Assembly: GCA_963815475.1 (NCBI GenBank)
Contig: CAWFHD010000001.1
Coordinates: forward strand, 1,488,001-1,552,000
DNA: 64,000 nucleotides
Direction of reading: 5' to 3'
Source: Sulfopaludibacter sp963815475
GTDB taxonomy: Bacteria > Acidobacteriota > Terriglobia > Bryobacterales > Bryobacteraceae
The translations under genes were made by a program, and so were the position numbers. This document shows positions 44,659-53,138 of the stretch, one piece after another. Under the pieces are notes generated by a model. That model was given only the letters and a program-made list of their open reading frames with translations. It did not search any database and was not told where the DNA came from. Every line of letters starts with the position of its first letter. Position 1 is the stretch's first letter.

Positions 44659-45339
44659 CTAACGGACCGGGCGTTTCGTCAGACCGCGTCTGAAGCTCAT
44701 TCGGCTCGTCACGGCGATCCCCACCAACATGGTAACGATCAACAAGAGTCCGCTTGGCTCGGGCGTCTCGGCCAGCGGTCTGGGCAGCGGCGCGATCGCC
44801 GGTTCAGGACCAGCGTCACATCCGCCCCCCAACACAATATCGGCGCCAGTTCCCCTGGAGAAACAGTTGCCAGGCATAACGATCAGTACGTCGTCCCCAG
44901 GCCCACCGAATAGTTTGACGTTGCCGGGGGTGCCGACCAGCACATCATCACCAGGCCCGCCCAGCGCCGTAATGGGAAACGTGAGTCCCGAGATGCCGCT
45001 GAGTTGGATCACATCGTCGCCGTCACCTCCAAGGATCACAAGTTCCTGAAAGCCCGCGAGCGGGCAAGTGATGGACCTCACACCTGTACATCCGGGCGTA
45101 ACGATGTCGGCGTCAAGATTGCGAAATACAAGGTCCGAACCGGCGATCGTGGGGGCAAATAATTGATTGCCGTCGCCGGGCTCAGTGCCGACGATCAATA
45201 TTCCGCCGCTAATGCCAATCGTGTCAGCGGGGGCGGGAGCGGCCAGCGTGATCATCAAGCCTGCCAGGAGTGCAGCCACCCGGCGCGTGCCTTCTGCTGA
45301 GCGCACGATCTTCAATATAACTGTTGTCCTGCTTTTCAA
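44659..45339 (-). CDS. PEP-CTERM protein with RTX-like GGxGDD repeats
   Basis: 226 residues from a TTG start at 45339, supported by AGGAGATGACAC directly before it. Signal peptide (RVAALLAGLMITLAAPAPA-DT). Residues about 97-165 contain calcium-binding-like nonapeptide repeats: ILGGDGDDVIQL, ALGGPGDDVLVG, LFGGPGDDVLIV and GTGADIVLGGG. The C-terminus ETPEPSGLLLIVTMLVGIAV followed by basic residues is a PEP-CTERM sorting signal. A small surface protein, probably calcium-stabilised; function unknown. Confidence 0.8.
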   Translation of the reverse strand: MKSRTTVILKIVRSAEGTRRVAALLAGLMITLAAPAPADTIGISGGILIVGTEPGDGNQLFAPTIAGSDLVFRNLDADIVTPGCTGVRSITCPLAGFQELVILGGDGDDVIQLSGISGLTFPITALGGPGDDVLVGTPGNVKLFGGPGDDVLIVMPGNCFSRGTGADIVLGGGCDAGPEPAIAPLPRPLAETPEPSGLLLIVTMLVGIAVTSRMSFRRGLTKRPVR

Positions 45340-45787
45340 GTGTCATCTCCTGCGTGGTTCCGCGCGGCAGTCGGATTTGCCGCCTGTCAGAATCGAGGCT
45401 GCGGGCCGCGTCGCCGTAAGAGCGCTATCAGCATCTGACAACTCGGTAAGCCGAAGGCTGATCGCGCTCTCACCAATACATGCGAGATTCCGGTTCGAGC
45501 TCTTAAAACAATTCGCGAATGTTAACGTTGCGAGTCGTTGCCACCATCGGGCGCCGACCGGACAATTTGTGTGTCCGGTTCCGCGATTTCCCAAAGCTGG
45601 GGCACTTAAGAAGCAGGATCGGCTTGATGACCCAATAGTTTGTCACCTTGCGCAGATTGACGGGGAACGCGTGATCCACTGAAGTGCCGCGGGCCACTCC
45701 TGGATCGTCCATCCGGGAGTTTGCGGCTCCACCGCAGATAGTCCCGGCTTCTCTCGGCGACTTTTTGCCACGGCCTGCTCCGACCCG
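45340..45787. other. Gap without a recognisable gene
   Basis: No coding region is supported; only short, unconserved-looking frames occur on both strands. Confidence 0.4.
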
Positions 45788-46137
45788 CTATTTCTCCAAC
45801 TCGCGCTCGTTGCCCAGGTCAATGTGGACCGGCTGATCGGGATCGGTGTACATCAGCCGGCCGTCTACGACCTTGAGTTCCACCACGTTGATGGCGGTTC
45901 CCTCCCGCCTGCTGCTGCCGGCCGAAGATGAAATAGCAGCCTTGGGTGAAGGGATCGCGGCCCAGTTGATATTGGGGTTGCGGCCACGTTGTCCGCCGAA
46001 GTAGAACCACCAGGCGCGGTCGCCGTGGATGACGGCATCGCCGTGGTTGCCGATGAGGACGCCGTCCTGCGGCTTCCAATGCGTGCAATCGTCCGACGAC
46101 CACACACCCTGCCCCGACCAGGTGTCCGCAATCACGC
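45788..46137 (-). pseudogene. Relic of a glycosidase-like gene (3' end)
   Basis: The minus strand encodes VIADTWSGQGVWSSDDCTHW, GVLIGNHGDAVIHGDRAWWF, YFGG, NPNINWAA and, after two compensating frame changes (the middle reads DPFTQGCYFIFGRQQQA in another frame), INVVELKVVDGRLMYTDPDQ, PVHIDLGNERELEK and stop. This looks like the last 110 residues of a five-bladed-propeller glycosidase (GH43/GH32-like). Upstream of about 46137 the homology stops where a TonB receptor relic on the other strand begins. Confidence 0.6.
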
Positions 46138-46139
46138 GG

Positions 46140-47209
46140 GACCGGGCGACCGCACGCCCTACAACGGCGACTGGAAGAACTTCCAGTCGCGCTTCGGATT
46201 CGCTTATGCGCTGAACGGCAGGACGGCGATTCCCGGCCAATGGCGACACCAACGATGCGGTGTCGACGCTGGATAGCCTCCAGCCGATCCACTGGGGCCT
46301 GGGAGTGGACAAGCTCACATCACTGGTAGCGAATCCTTTCTACGGAGTAATCACCAACCCCACGGCCACCAGCTACAATCAACCCACCATCCAGTTGAAC
46401 TTATTCTTGCGGGCCTATCCCGAGTACGCGAATGTGGGCGGCTACCGGGCGGAGTTGAACATCGGCGACTCCAGCTACCATTCTTTGCAGGTGAAGTAAG
46501 AGAAGCGATTCTCGCATGGCCTCAGCGTAGTTGCGCACTATACGTTTTCCAAGATGATTTCCGATTCCGATGAAGCGGGCAGCGACGTCGAAGGCTTCGC
46601 TGTTTCCGGCAGCATACAGAATCTCTTCAACCTCCGGCAGGAACGCTCGGTATCGGCCTTGAACCGGCCGCAGCGACTTGTCGTCACATTCGATTATCAA
46701 CTGCCGATCGGGCGCAAACGGGCGCTGGGGACGAACATGAACCGGTTCCTGGACGGCGTAATCGGCGGGTGGGAATTGAGCGCCATCGCTTCGGCGCAAT
46801 CGGGCGCCGCACAGCAGGTCACCATGGCGAACGGCAATTTGTGGGATGGCGCGGTGCAGCGCCCCAACCTGTCCGGGAACCCGTGTGCGCCGGGAGCAGT
46901 TTCCGGTCGCCTGAACAATTACTTCAACGTGAATTCGTTCAGCGCGGCGGATGACTATACCTACGGCTCGGCTCCGCGGTACCTTTATTCGTGCCGCGGG
47001 CCGGACACCATTAACGAAGACGCCACGCTGATGAAGAACTTCACCATCCGCGAGCACAAGTATGTGCAACTGAGGCTGGAGGCCTACGCCGTTTCGAACA
47101 GCCCGCAATGGGGCAACCCGAACACGAGTTATGGGGCAGCACTTTCGGCCAAATTACCAGCGCGGGCGGGAACCGAAACTTGCAGCTCGCGGTAAAACTC
47201 TATTACTAG
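46140..47209 (+). pseudogene. Relic of an Oar-like TonB-dependent receptor (C-terminal barrel)
   Basis: Plus-strand segments match the C-terminal third of TonB receptors of the type seen at 37491 and 54491: YNGDWKNFQSRFGFAYALNG, a shift near 46240, GDSSYHSLQVK, an in-frame TAA (46498-46500), EKRFSHGLSVVAHYTFSKMI, LNRPQRLVVTFDYQLPIGRK, FLDGVIGGWELSAIASAQSG, LMKNFTIREHKYVQLRLEAY, a shift near 47130, and FGQITSAGGNRNLQLAVKLY ending at TAG 47207-47209. No N-terminus exists. At least two frameshifts plus one nonsense codon show real decay. Confidence 0.85.
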
Positions 47210-47315
47210 AGCGCTTCAACATTCCTCTATCAGGACACAATCTGGCCCCACCGCTGTGCTATGTACACTAGGACATGGCTTCACTTAGTGTTGGCTCCTA
47301 TTCTGGAACTGCCCG

Positions 47316-48668
47316 TTGAGTGATCGAACGGAGCAGGTAGTTCGCGGATTCGGTCCCGTGCAGGCCGTGGCGCTCAATATGAGCAACATGGTGGGGGCCG
47401 GCCCATTCATTACGATTCCGCTCATTATCGCCGCGATGGGCGGACCGCAATGCATGCTGGGCTGGTTTCTGGGCGCGGTGCTGGCACTGTGCGACGGTCT
47501 TGTCTGGAGCGAACTGGCGGCCGCGTTGCCGGGGACCGGCGGATCGTACCTCTACCTGCGCGAAGCGTTTCGTAAGACCAGGCTGGGCGGCATTCTGCCG
47601 TTCCTCTTCATCTGGCAATTTGTCTTCAGCGGGCCGCTGGAAATCGCATCCGGATATATTGGCTTCTCGCAATACGTCGGCTATTTCTGGCGCAGTATGA
47701 GCCCGGCGCAGGGGCACATGGTGAATGTGGCAGTGGGCGCGCTGGTCATTGTCCTGCTCTACCGCCGCATTACGGCTGTCGGACGAATCACGGTGACGCT
47801 GTGGATTGGCGTGCTGGTTACGACGCTGTGGATCATCGGCAGCGGCATGGCCAATTTCCACGCGCGCGTGGCCTTCGACTTTCCGCCGGGCGCGTTCACA
47901 TTTTCCAGGGGGTTCGCCGCCGGACTGGGTTCCGCCATGCTCATCGCGATGTACGATTTCATGGGGTATTACGACATCTGTTACGCAGGCGGTGAAGTCC
48001 GCAACCCTGCGCGGACCATCCCCCGGTCCATCATCTACTCAGTGCTGGCTGTGACCGGAATCTACTCGCTGATGAACTTGAGCATCATTGGAGTGGTGCC
48101 CTGGCGCGAAGCGATGCACTCCACGTTCATTGCCTCGCAATTCATCGAGAAGCTGTACGGACCCAGAGCAGCCGCGGTAGCCACGGGACTGGTTCTGTGG
48201 ACCGCCTTCGCATCCGTGTTCGCCCTCTTACTGGGCTACAGCCGCATCCCCTACGCAGCCGCCATCGACGGCCACTTTTTCCACGTCTTCGGGCGCCTTC
48301 ATCCTACGGGTAAGTTCCCTCATGTGTCGTTGTTGGCGATGGGCCTGCTCTCGATCGGCGCATCGTTCTGGAGTCTCGACGAGGTGATCTCAGCGCTGCT
48401 CACTTCGCGCATCCTGGTGCAGTTTATTGCCCAGATCTTCGCACTGCATCATCTGCGAACCCACCGCCGCGAGATCGTGCGTCCGTTCCGCATGTGGCTG
48501 TACCCCGTTCCGAGTGTGATCGCTCTTCTCGGCTGGATGTACATCTTCACCACCTCGGGCTGGAAGTACGTGGGATTCGGCCTGCTGACGTCAGCCGCGG
48601 GGACCGTGGCGTATGTCGTCAGGAAACTGGTTTCGTCCAAGAGCGGCGATTTAGTAGAGCACGAATGA
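47316..48668 (+). CDS. APC-family amino-acid/amine permease
   Basis: 450 residues from TTG 47316 (MSDRTEQVVRGFGPVQAVAL). About twelve membrane helices; the first has the unwound-helix signature NMVGAGPFITIPL, and EIASGYIGFSQYVGYF and FDFPPGAFTFSRGFAAGLGS follow, as in LAT/APC-type permeases. It would import amino acids or related amines by proton symport or antiport. The 3' end overlaps the converging PQQ gene by 18 bases. The start is the only one giving the family N-terminus; no strong ribosome binding site is visible. Confidence 0.85.
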   Translation: MSDRTEQVVRGFGPVQAVALNMSNMVGAGPFITIPLIIAAMGGPQCMLGWFLGAVLALCDGLVWSELAAALPGTGGSYLYLREAFRKTRLGGILPFLFIWQFVFSGPLEIASGYIGFSQYVGYFWRSMSPAQGHMVNVAVGALVIVLLYRRITAVGRITVTLWIGVLVTTLWIIGSGMANFHARVAFDFPPGAFTFSRGFAAGLGSAMLIAMYDFMGYYDICYAGGEVRNPARTIPRSIIYSVLAVTGIYSLMNLSIIGVVPWREAMHSTFIASQFIEKLYGPRAAAVATGLVLWTAFASVFALLLGYSRIPYAAAIDGHFFHVFGRLHPTGKFPHVSLLAMGLLSIGASFWSLDEVISALLTSRILVQFIAQIFALHHLRTHRREIVRPFRMWLYPVPSVIALLGWMYIFTTSGWKYVGFGLLTSAAGTVAYVVRKLVSSKSGDLVEHE

Positions 48669-50333
48669 CCAGAGAGTGTCGCCAGACGCGGCGATCACGT
48701 ATTGCCGGCCGTCCATCATAAAGGTCTGCACGGGGTTGGTGATTCCTCCGATGCGCGTATTCCACAAAGGCTTTCCAGTAGCCGCATCATGCGCCACCAG
48801 GTTACCCGCGCCATCGCCGGCAAAGAGCAGTCCTCCAGCCGTGGTCAATAACCCACCACCGCCGCCGTTACCGTAGTAGGGGTGTCGCCACGCGACCTTC
48901 CCCGTGCGGTAATCGATGGCTGTCAGGAAGCTGCCGCCCGATCCGACTCCTACCTCTTCCTTACCGCCCAGTCCCATCGATCCGCGAGGATCCACATCCA
49001 CCAGATAGAAAATGGAGTACGCATTGCCCTCCGCGGTATAGAAAAGACCGGTATCCGGCGAGTAGGCAGGCGGCTCCCAGTTGGTGGTGCCATCGGAGTT
49101 CGGTGACACTAGCGAACCGGCCACGGTGGCATCCTTAGTTGGACTATGCTGCGGGCCGCCGAGCTTAGTCAAACCATCGGCCCAGTTAGTAAACGTGCCA
49201 TACTTGGCGGTAACCAGTCGCTCGCCGGTCAAGCGATCCAGAGTGAAGTAATACCCGTTGCGCGCGGCCGTCAACACCAGCTTTCTCATTTTGCCGTTGA
49301 ACATCGCATCCACAAGCACAGGCGTTTGGGCCGAGTCGTAATCGTGCATGTCGTGCGGTGAAGTCGAGTAATACCAGGCCATCTTACCGGTGTCGACGTT
49401 GACGGCCACTAATGCGCAGGTGAATAGGTTGTCCCCATCGCCGCGTGTTCCCGTGGTGAACGCCGGGGTAGGATTGCCCGTGCCGAAGATGTAAAGGTTG
49501 GTCTCTGGATCGTACGCTCCTGGAATCCAGGTTTGACCGCCGCCGTGCCTGGCCGCATCCAGGCTGGCCCAGGTGTCCAAACCAGGATCGCCCGGATTCA
49601 TTGGGACTGTGTACATCTTCCACTGCAGATCTCCGGTTTCCGGATCGAACGATTGCAGAAAGCCGGGTGCATCGATATCGTTGCCTGTCCCCACCAGGAC
49701 GTGATTGCCCACTACGATCGGAGCGGGCGTGGAGAAGTAGCCCTGCGCCAGATCGGCAATCGTCTTGTGCCAGCGCTCCTGGCCGGTGCGCGCATCGAGC
49801 GACACCAGGTAGTCGTCGGGAGTCTCCATGAACAGATAGTGATTCCACATCCCGAGGCCGCGATTGCCGATGTGGGTGCCGCCCTTGGTCTTCCAGAAGT
49901 AGTGCCACAATTCGCGGCCGTCGCGCGCGTCCACGGCCCAGGCGTTATCGGGCGCGGTGAAATACAGCGTTCCATCCACGGCAAGCACGCTTGCTTTAAT
50001 CGAGCCTCCGCCGGCGGCGATGTCACCCGGGCCCTCGCCCCCGACAATGAGTCGACCTGCCCCTCCGCCGCGGCCGCCTCGTCCACCGCCGCCTCCCGGA
50101 CTGCCGCCGCCCGGCGTTACCCGGAGCGACCAGGCCAGAGTAAGATGAGTCACATTGCTTCGATCAACCAGCTTCAAAGCGCTGTAACGGCGGCCGGAAT
50201 AATCGCCATTGTAGGTCGGCCACGAGTCTTTGAGAGGCTTGAGAAGGTCGGCCGGAGCCACTCCCTTCCCCTGCCCCACCAGGCCCCACGGCAGCAGGAA
50301 AACCAAGGTTGGTACCAGTTTCTTGAGTTTCAT
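48651..50333 (-). CDS. PQQ-binding beta-propeller dehydrogenase-like protein
   Basis: 560 residues. Signal peptide (LVPTLVFLLPWGLVGQ). Tryptophan-docking PQQ repeats: DGRELWHYFWKTKGG, TGQERWHKTIADLAQGYFST, TGDLQWKMYTVPMNPGDPGL, TGKMAWYYSTSPHDMHDYDS, TGKVAWRHPYYGNGG and TGKPLWNTRIGGITNP, as in methanol/ethanol-type quinoproteins of Acidobacteriota. WNHYLF and HDYD fit the active-site region. A Gly/Arg-rich insert (about residues 75-96) is unusual. It oxidises an alcohol or sugar in the periplasm and passes electrons to the cytochrome c encoded just upstream (ATGA overlap at 50330-50333). Confidence 0.85.
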   Translation of the reverse strand: MKLKKLVPTLVFLLPWGLVGQGKGVAPADLLKPLKDSWPTYNGDYSGRRYSALKLVDRSNVTHLTLAWSLRVTPGGGSPGGGGGRGGRGGGAGRLIVGGEGPGDIAAGGGSIKASVLAVDGTLYFTAPDNAWAVDARDGRELWHYFWKTKGGTHIGNRGLGMWNHYLFMETPDDYLVSLDARTGQERWHKTIADLAQGYFSTPAPIVVGNHVLVGTGNDIDAPGFLQSFDPETGDLQWKMYTVPMNPGDPGLDTWASLDAARHGGGQTWIPGAYDPETNLYIFGTGNPTPAFTTGTRGDGDNLFTCALVAVNVDTGKMAWYYSTSPHDMHDYDSAQTPVLVDAMFNGKMRKLVLTAARNGYYFTLDRLTGERLVTAKYGTFTNWADGLTKLGGPQHSPTKDATVAGSLVSPNSDGTTNWEPPAYSPDTGLFYTAEGNAYSIFYLVDVDPRGSMGLGGKEEVGVGSGGSFLTAIDYRTGKVAWRHPYYGNGGGGGLLTTAGGLLFAGDGAGNLVAHDAATGKPLWNTRIGGITNPVQTFMMDGRQYVIAASGDTLWSFVLY

Positions 50334-51232
50334 TTCAAGGTCACCAGATAGGCAGTCACGTCGTGCATGTCTTTATCGGTGTAAACCGACAGAAGATCCT
50401 TATGAGCCTTCATGGGATCGCGGACCTCCACCTTTGGCACGTCGCCTTTCCGCGCGAACGTGCGCGTCATTCCATCGGCCAGGCCGACAGTCACCAGGAA
50501 GTCGTCGATGCGGACCAGACGCCCCTCCACGGTTTCTCCGGGAAGGGTCACGGCGACGGTAACAGTGCGAGCATTCGGCGTATCCGGCGACGCTCCACCT
50601 CGGCCTCCGCGTCCGCCACGGCCTCCACCTGCCACCCACGCGTTCTGCAGCGCCTTCGGGTCTGGAATTCTGGTCGCAATCCCCTGCAGATCGCCAGTGA
50701 CGGAATGGCAGCTACTGCACCTGGTGGCGAAATACGCCTGGCCCTCACTGGCATTGCCAACCAGCACGCTGGGAGCGGCAAGACCAACCGAGGGAGGCGT
50801 CCCTTGCCTTCCAATCGTGGCTACGATGCTACGAACATAAGCGGCCACCGCCTTGCCATCCTCCGGGCTCATGTCGATCTTGGGCATGCCTGAGTTCTGG
50901 CGGCTGCCCTGAATGATGGGAAGAATCAATTCACTGTCCTGGTCGCTGAGCGCCACTTGCGACCGCAGCAGGTTCGGCCCGCCGAGGTCGCCGCCACGGA
51001 GGTCGGCGCCGTGACATCCCGTACAACTGATGCCGTACAGCGTCTTCCCCCTCGCGATTTGCGCGGGATCGCCGGGAGGCCGCTGTTGCCCGGGAACAAA
51101 CCCACCGGCCCTGCGGCCACCGCCACCTGGAGGAGAAACGGGCGGAGGTGCGCCCTGTGCCGCAATGCGAGTTGGAATGGCCAAAGCGATACTCAGGAAA
51201 ACCGCCGCCGACAAACCACTCATGATCCCCAT
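50330..51232 (-). CDS. Di-haem cytochrome c
   Basis: 300 residues. Signal peptide (LSAAVFLSIALAIPTRIAA-QG) and two haem sites: CTGCH (about residue 70) with MPKIDMSPEDGKAVAAYVRS supplying the axial Met, and CSSCH (about 172). Between the second haem and the C-terminus lies a Gly/Arg-rich insert (GGRGGRGGRGG, about 205-217) and a domain PGETVEGRLVRIDDFLVTVG, TFARKGDVPKVEVRDPMKAH, which occurs after cytochrome domains in acidobacterial PQQ partners. The final helix DKDMHDVTAYLVTLK is cytochrome-like. It takes electrons from the overlapping PQQ protein. Confidence 0.88.
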   Translation of the reverse strand: MGIMSGLSAAVFLSIALAIPTRIAAQGAPPPVSPPGGGGRRAGGFVPGQQRPPGDPAQIARGKTLYGISCTGCHGADLRGGDLGGPNLLRSQVALSDQDSELILPIIQGSRQNSGMPKIDMSPEDGKAVAAYVRSIVATIGRQGTPPSVGLAAPSVLVGNASEGQAYFATRCSSCHSVTGDLQGIATRIPDPKALQNAWVAGGGRGGRGGRGGASPDTPNARTVTVAVTLPGETVEGRLVRIDDFLVTVGLADGMTRTFARKGDVPKVEVRDPMKAHKDLLSVYTDKDMHDVTAYLVTLK

Positions 51233-51325
51233 GTTTCACCCTCTCTGTCAGAAATCGAGCAACGTCCCCGCCGATTAGGCATTGTACGTCATTCGGCTCG
51301 CAATAGGCATCAGAAAGGGTGTTGA

Positions 51326-51354
51326 TTGCACAGTCCGGCGATAGCGGATATAGT
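51326..51354 (+). promoter_or_regulatory. Promoter of the DUF1080 gene (leaderless layout)
   Basis: TTGCAC (51326-51331), 17 bases, TATAGT (51349-51354). The ATG at 51363 is nine bases after the -10, so the RNA should start at or within about two bases of the start codon; no ribosome binding site is present. Confidence 0.65.
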
Positions 51355-51362
51355 AGCCACCT

Positions 51363-52103
51363 ATGAGACGAATCGCGCTGATCGAAATCGGCCTGCTCGC
51401 GGCGGCAGGCCTGCGCCCAGCGTTTCCCCAGGAGCGCCCGCTCAACCGGCCTCCGCAGGGATTCACCGCTTTGTTCAATGGCAAAGACCTCTCGGGTTGG
51501 CGCGGACGCCAGCCGAACTACAGCCCCCACGCGGAAGCCCTGCTCTCCAAAGAAGAATTGTCGGCCAAACAGGTTCAGTGGAATGCCGAGCGCGACTTGC
51601 ACTGGAGCGTGGATGCCGCTAAAGGCGAGATTGTCTCCGATGGCCGAAGCCCTCACCTCGCCACCGCTAAGGACTTCGGCGATTTCGAACTCTACGTCGA
51701 CTGGCTGATGGTCAGCCATAACGGCGATTCGGGCATCTATCTCCGCAGCTATCCGCAAGTGCAGATCTGGGACCCGGAAAATCCCCGCGAAGTCAGGAAC
51801 GGGGCGCCCAAAGGATCTGGCGCGTTATGGAACGACAATGACGACAATCCCGGCAAATGGCCCCTGGTCAAGGCCGACAATCCCGTGGGTCAGTGGAACA
51901 CGCTACGGATCAAGATGATCGGCTCGAAAGTGTGGGTCTGGCTGAATGACAAACAGACTGTGGATGGACAGGTTCTGGACAACTACTTCGATCGCAAACT
52001 GGCGCTTGTTCCCAGAGGCGCTATTGAGTTACAGACTCACGGTTCGGAGATCCGCTTCCGCAACATCTACGTTCGCGAGATTCCGGCCGGTGAGGCACGC
52101 TGA
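51363..52103 (+). CDS. DUF1080 (3-keto-disaccharide hydrolase-like) protein
   Basis: 246 residues with an N-terminal signal (IALIEIGLLAAAGLRPAFP-QE). The concanavalin-like fold of DUF1080 is clear: GFTALFNGKDLSGWRGR at the start, LATAKDFGDFELYVDWLMVS, GDSGIYLRSYPQVQIWDP in the centre, WNTLRIKMIGSKVWVWLNDK and RGAIELQTHGSEIRFRNIYV at the end. Members cleave or act on 3-keto-glycosides after oxidation by a Gfo/Idh/MocA enzyme, which is encoded two genes away. Exported, probably periplasmic. Confidence 0.88.
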   Translation: MRRIALIEIGLLAAAGLRPAFPQERPLNRPPQGFTALFNGKDLSGWRGRQPNYSPHAEALLSKEELSAKQVQWNAERDLHWSVDAAKGEIVSDGRSPHLATAKDFGDFELYVDWLMVSHNGDSGIYLRSYPQVQIWDPENPREVRNGAPKGSGALWNDNDDNPGKWPLVKADNPVGQWNTLRIKMIGSKVWVWLNDKQTVDGQVLDNYFDRKLALVPRGAIELQTHGSEIRFRNIYVREIPAGEAR

Positions 52104-52130
52104 CCCATCGGAGATGAATCGGCAAATCCT

Positions 52131-53078
52131 CTAAGCCAGGCAGTCCTTACAGTAGGCGAGGCACTTCTTCATCTCGGCAATCAGGTTGGAGTCGGGCGGC
52201 AAACGGTACTCCAGCTCGATATTTTCGGGAAAGTCGTACTTCTCTTTCTTAAGCAGTTGCAGGACTCCCTTGATAGGAGTGTCGCCTTCGCCGAACGGCA
52301 TATAAGTGCCATGGTCGCGCTTCATGTCTTTGACGTGTAAGTTGGTGATCTTTGCGTGATGCGCTTTGATGAACGCAACGGCATCGTAGTTGGCGGCTGT
52401 GAAGTGGCCGATGTCCAGGTTGACGCCGTTGTATTTGCCGTAGGCCATCAGCGTATCGTAACTCTCCAAGGTCGCGGTCTGATTGGGGTCGCTAGTGGCG
52501 TCGTGGCCGTGATACCCCACCAGCAGCTTATGCCTGTCGGCGATAGGCGCAATCCGCTTGGCCATAGTCAGAGTCGTGCTGGTAGTGATGGCTTTGACGC
52601 CCAAGCCCTGGGCCATGGAGAAGCCGTATTCGATGTCTTCGTCCTTCATGTTGTCGTTCATGTTGTAGCAGAGCAGCGCAACCTCGATGCCGGCGTCGTT
52701 AAACTTGCTGCGAACACCCTTCCACGTCGCGGCACTCGCCGACGCACGCCAGTTTCGAATCTGCTCCTGTTGGGCTTGCCTGGCGGCTTGCTGCTCGGGG
52801 GTCAAGGCGGCGCCGCGGCCGCCTCCACGAGCCGCCCGAGGCGCGCCGGCGAGGGCCTCGCAGTGGTTAGACATCAGCTCTGCCTCCCCCAGCCCGATCT
52901 CGACGTACGCCTGGATGATGGCCTCAGGATCGGGATTCGCGATGCTGTTGAAGCTATACGTGATGGCCCCGATTTGCACGCCGTAGAACTTCGAGTCAAT
53001 AGATGCCGCCCCGCGGCCGCGGGCGAGCGGCAAACTGGCGAGCGCGATCTTTCCCAAGTCCCTTCTTGTATACGACAT
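52131..53078 (-). CDS. Sugar phosphate isomerase/epimerase-like protein (AP-endonuclease-2 fold)
   Basis: 315 residues from ATG 53078 (AGGAAG upstream). The N-terminus SYTRRDLGKIALASLPLARG resembles a Tat signal. TIM-barrel motifs: VQIGAITYSFNS, VEIGLGEAELMSNHCEALAG, IEVALLCYNMND, LLVGYHGHDATSDPNQ, GVNLDIGHFTAANYDAVAFI, ITNLHVKDMKRDHG and ENIELEYRLP, giving the metal-binding Glu/Asp/His set of xylose-isomerase-like enzymes. An unusual linker (ARGGGRGAALTPEQQAARQA) sits near residue 100. Acts on a sugar or keto-sugar together with the neighbouring dehydrogenase and DUF1080 protein. Confidence 0.85.
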   Translation of the reverse strand: MSYTRRDLGKIALASLPLARGRGAASIDSKFYGVQIGAITYSFNSIANPDPEAIIQAYVEIGLGEAELMSNHCEALAGAPRAARGGGRGAALTPEQQAARQAQQEQIRNWRASASAATWKGVRSKFNDAGIEVALLCYNMNDNMKDEDIEYGFSMAQGLGVKAITTSTTLTMAKRIAPIADRHKLLVGYHGHDATSDPNQTATLESYDTLMAYGKYNGVNLDIGHFTAANYDAVAFIKAHHAKITNLHVKDMKRDHGTYMPFGEGDTPIKGVLQLLKKEKYDFPENIELEYRLPPDSNLIAEMKKCLAYCKDCLA

Positions 53079-53138
53079 GATCTTCCTTTCTTGTGTGCGT
53101 TGCACGTTACGGCCTCAGCGTTAACGGCTGTGCTGGAA

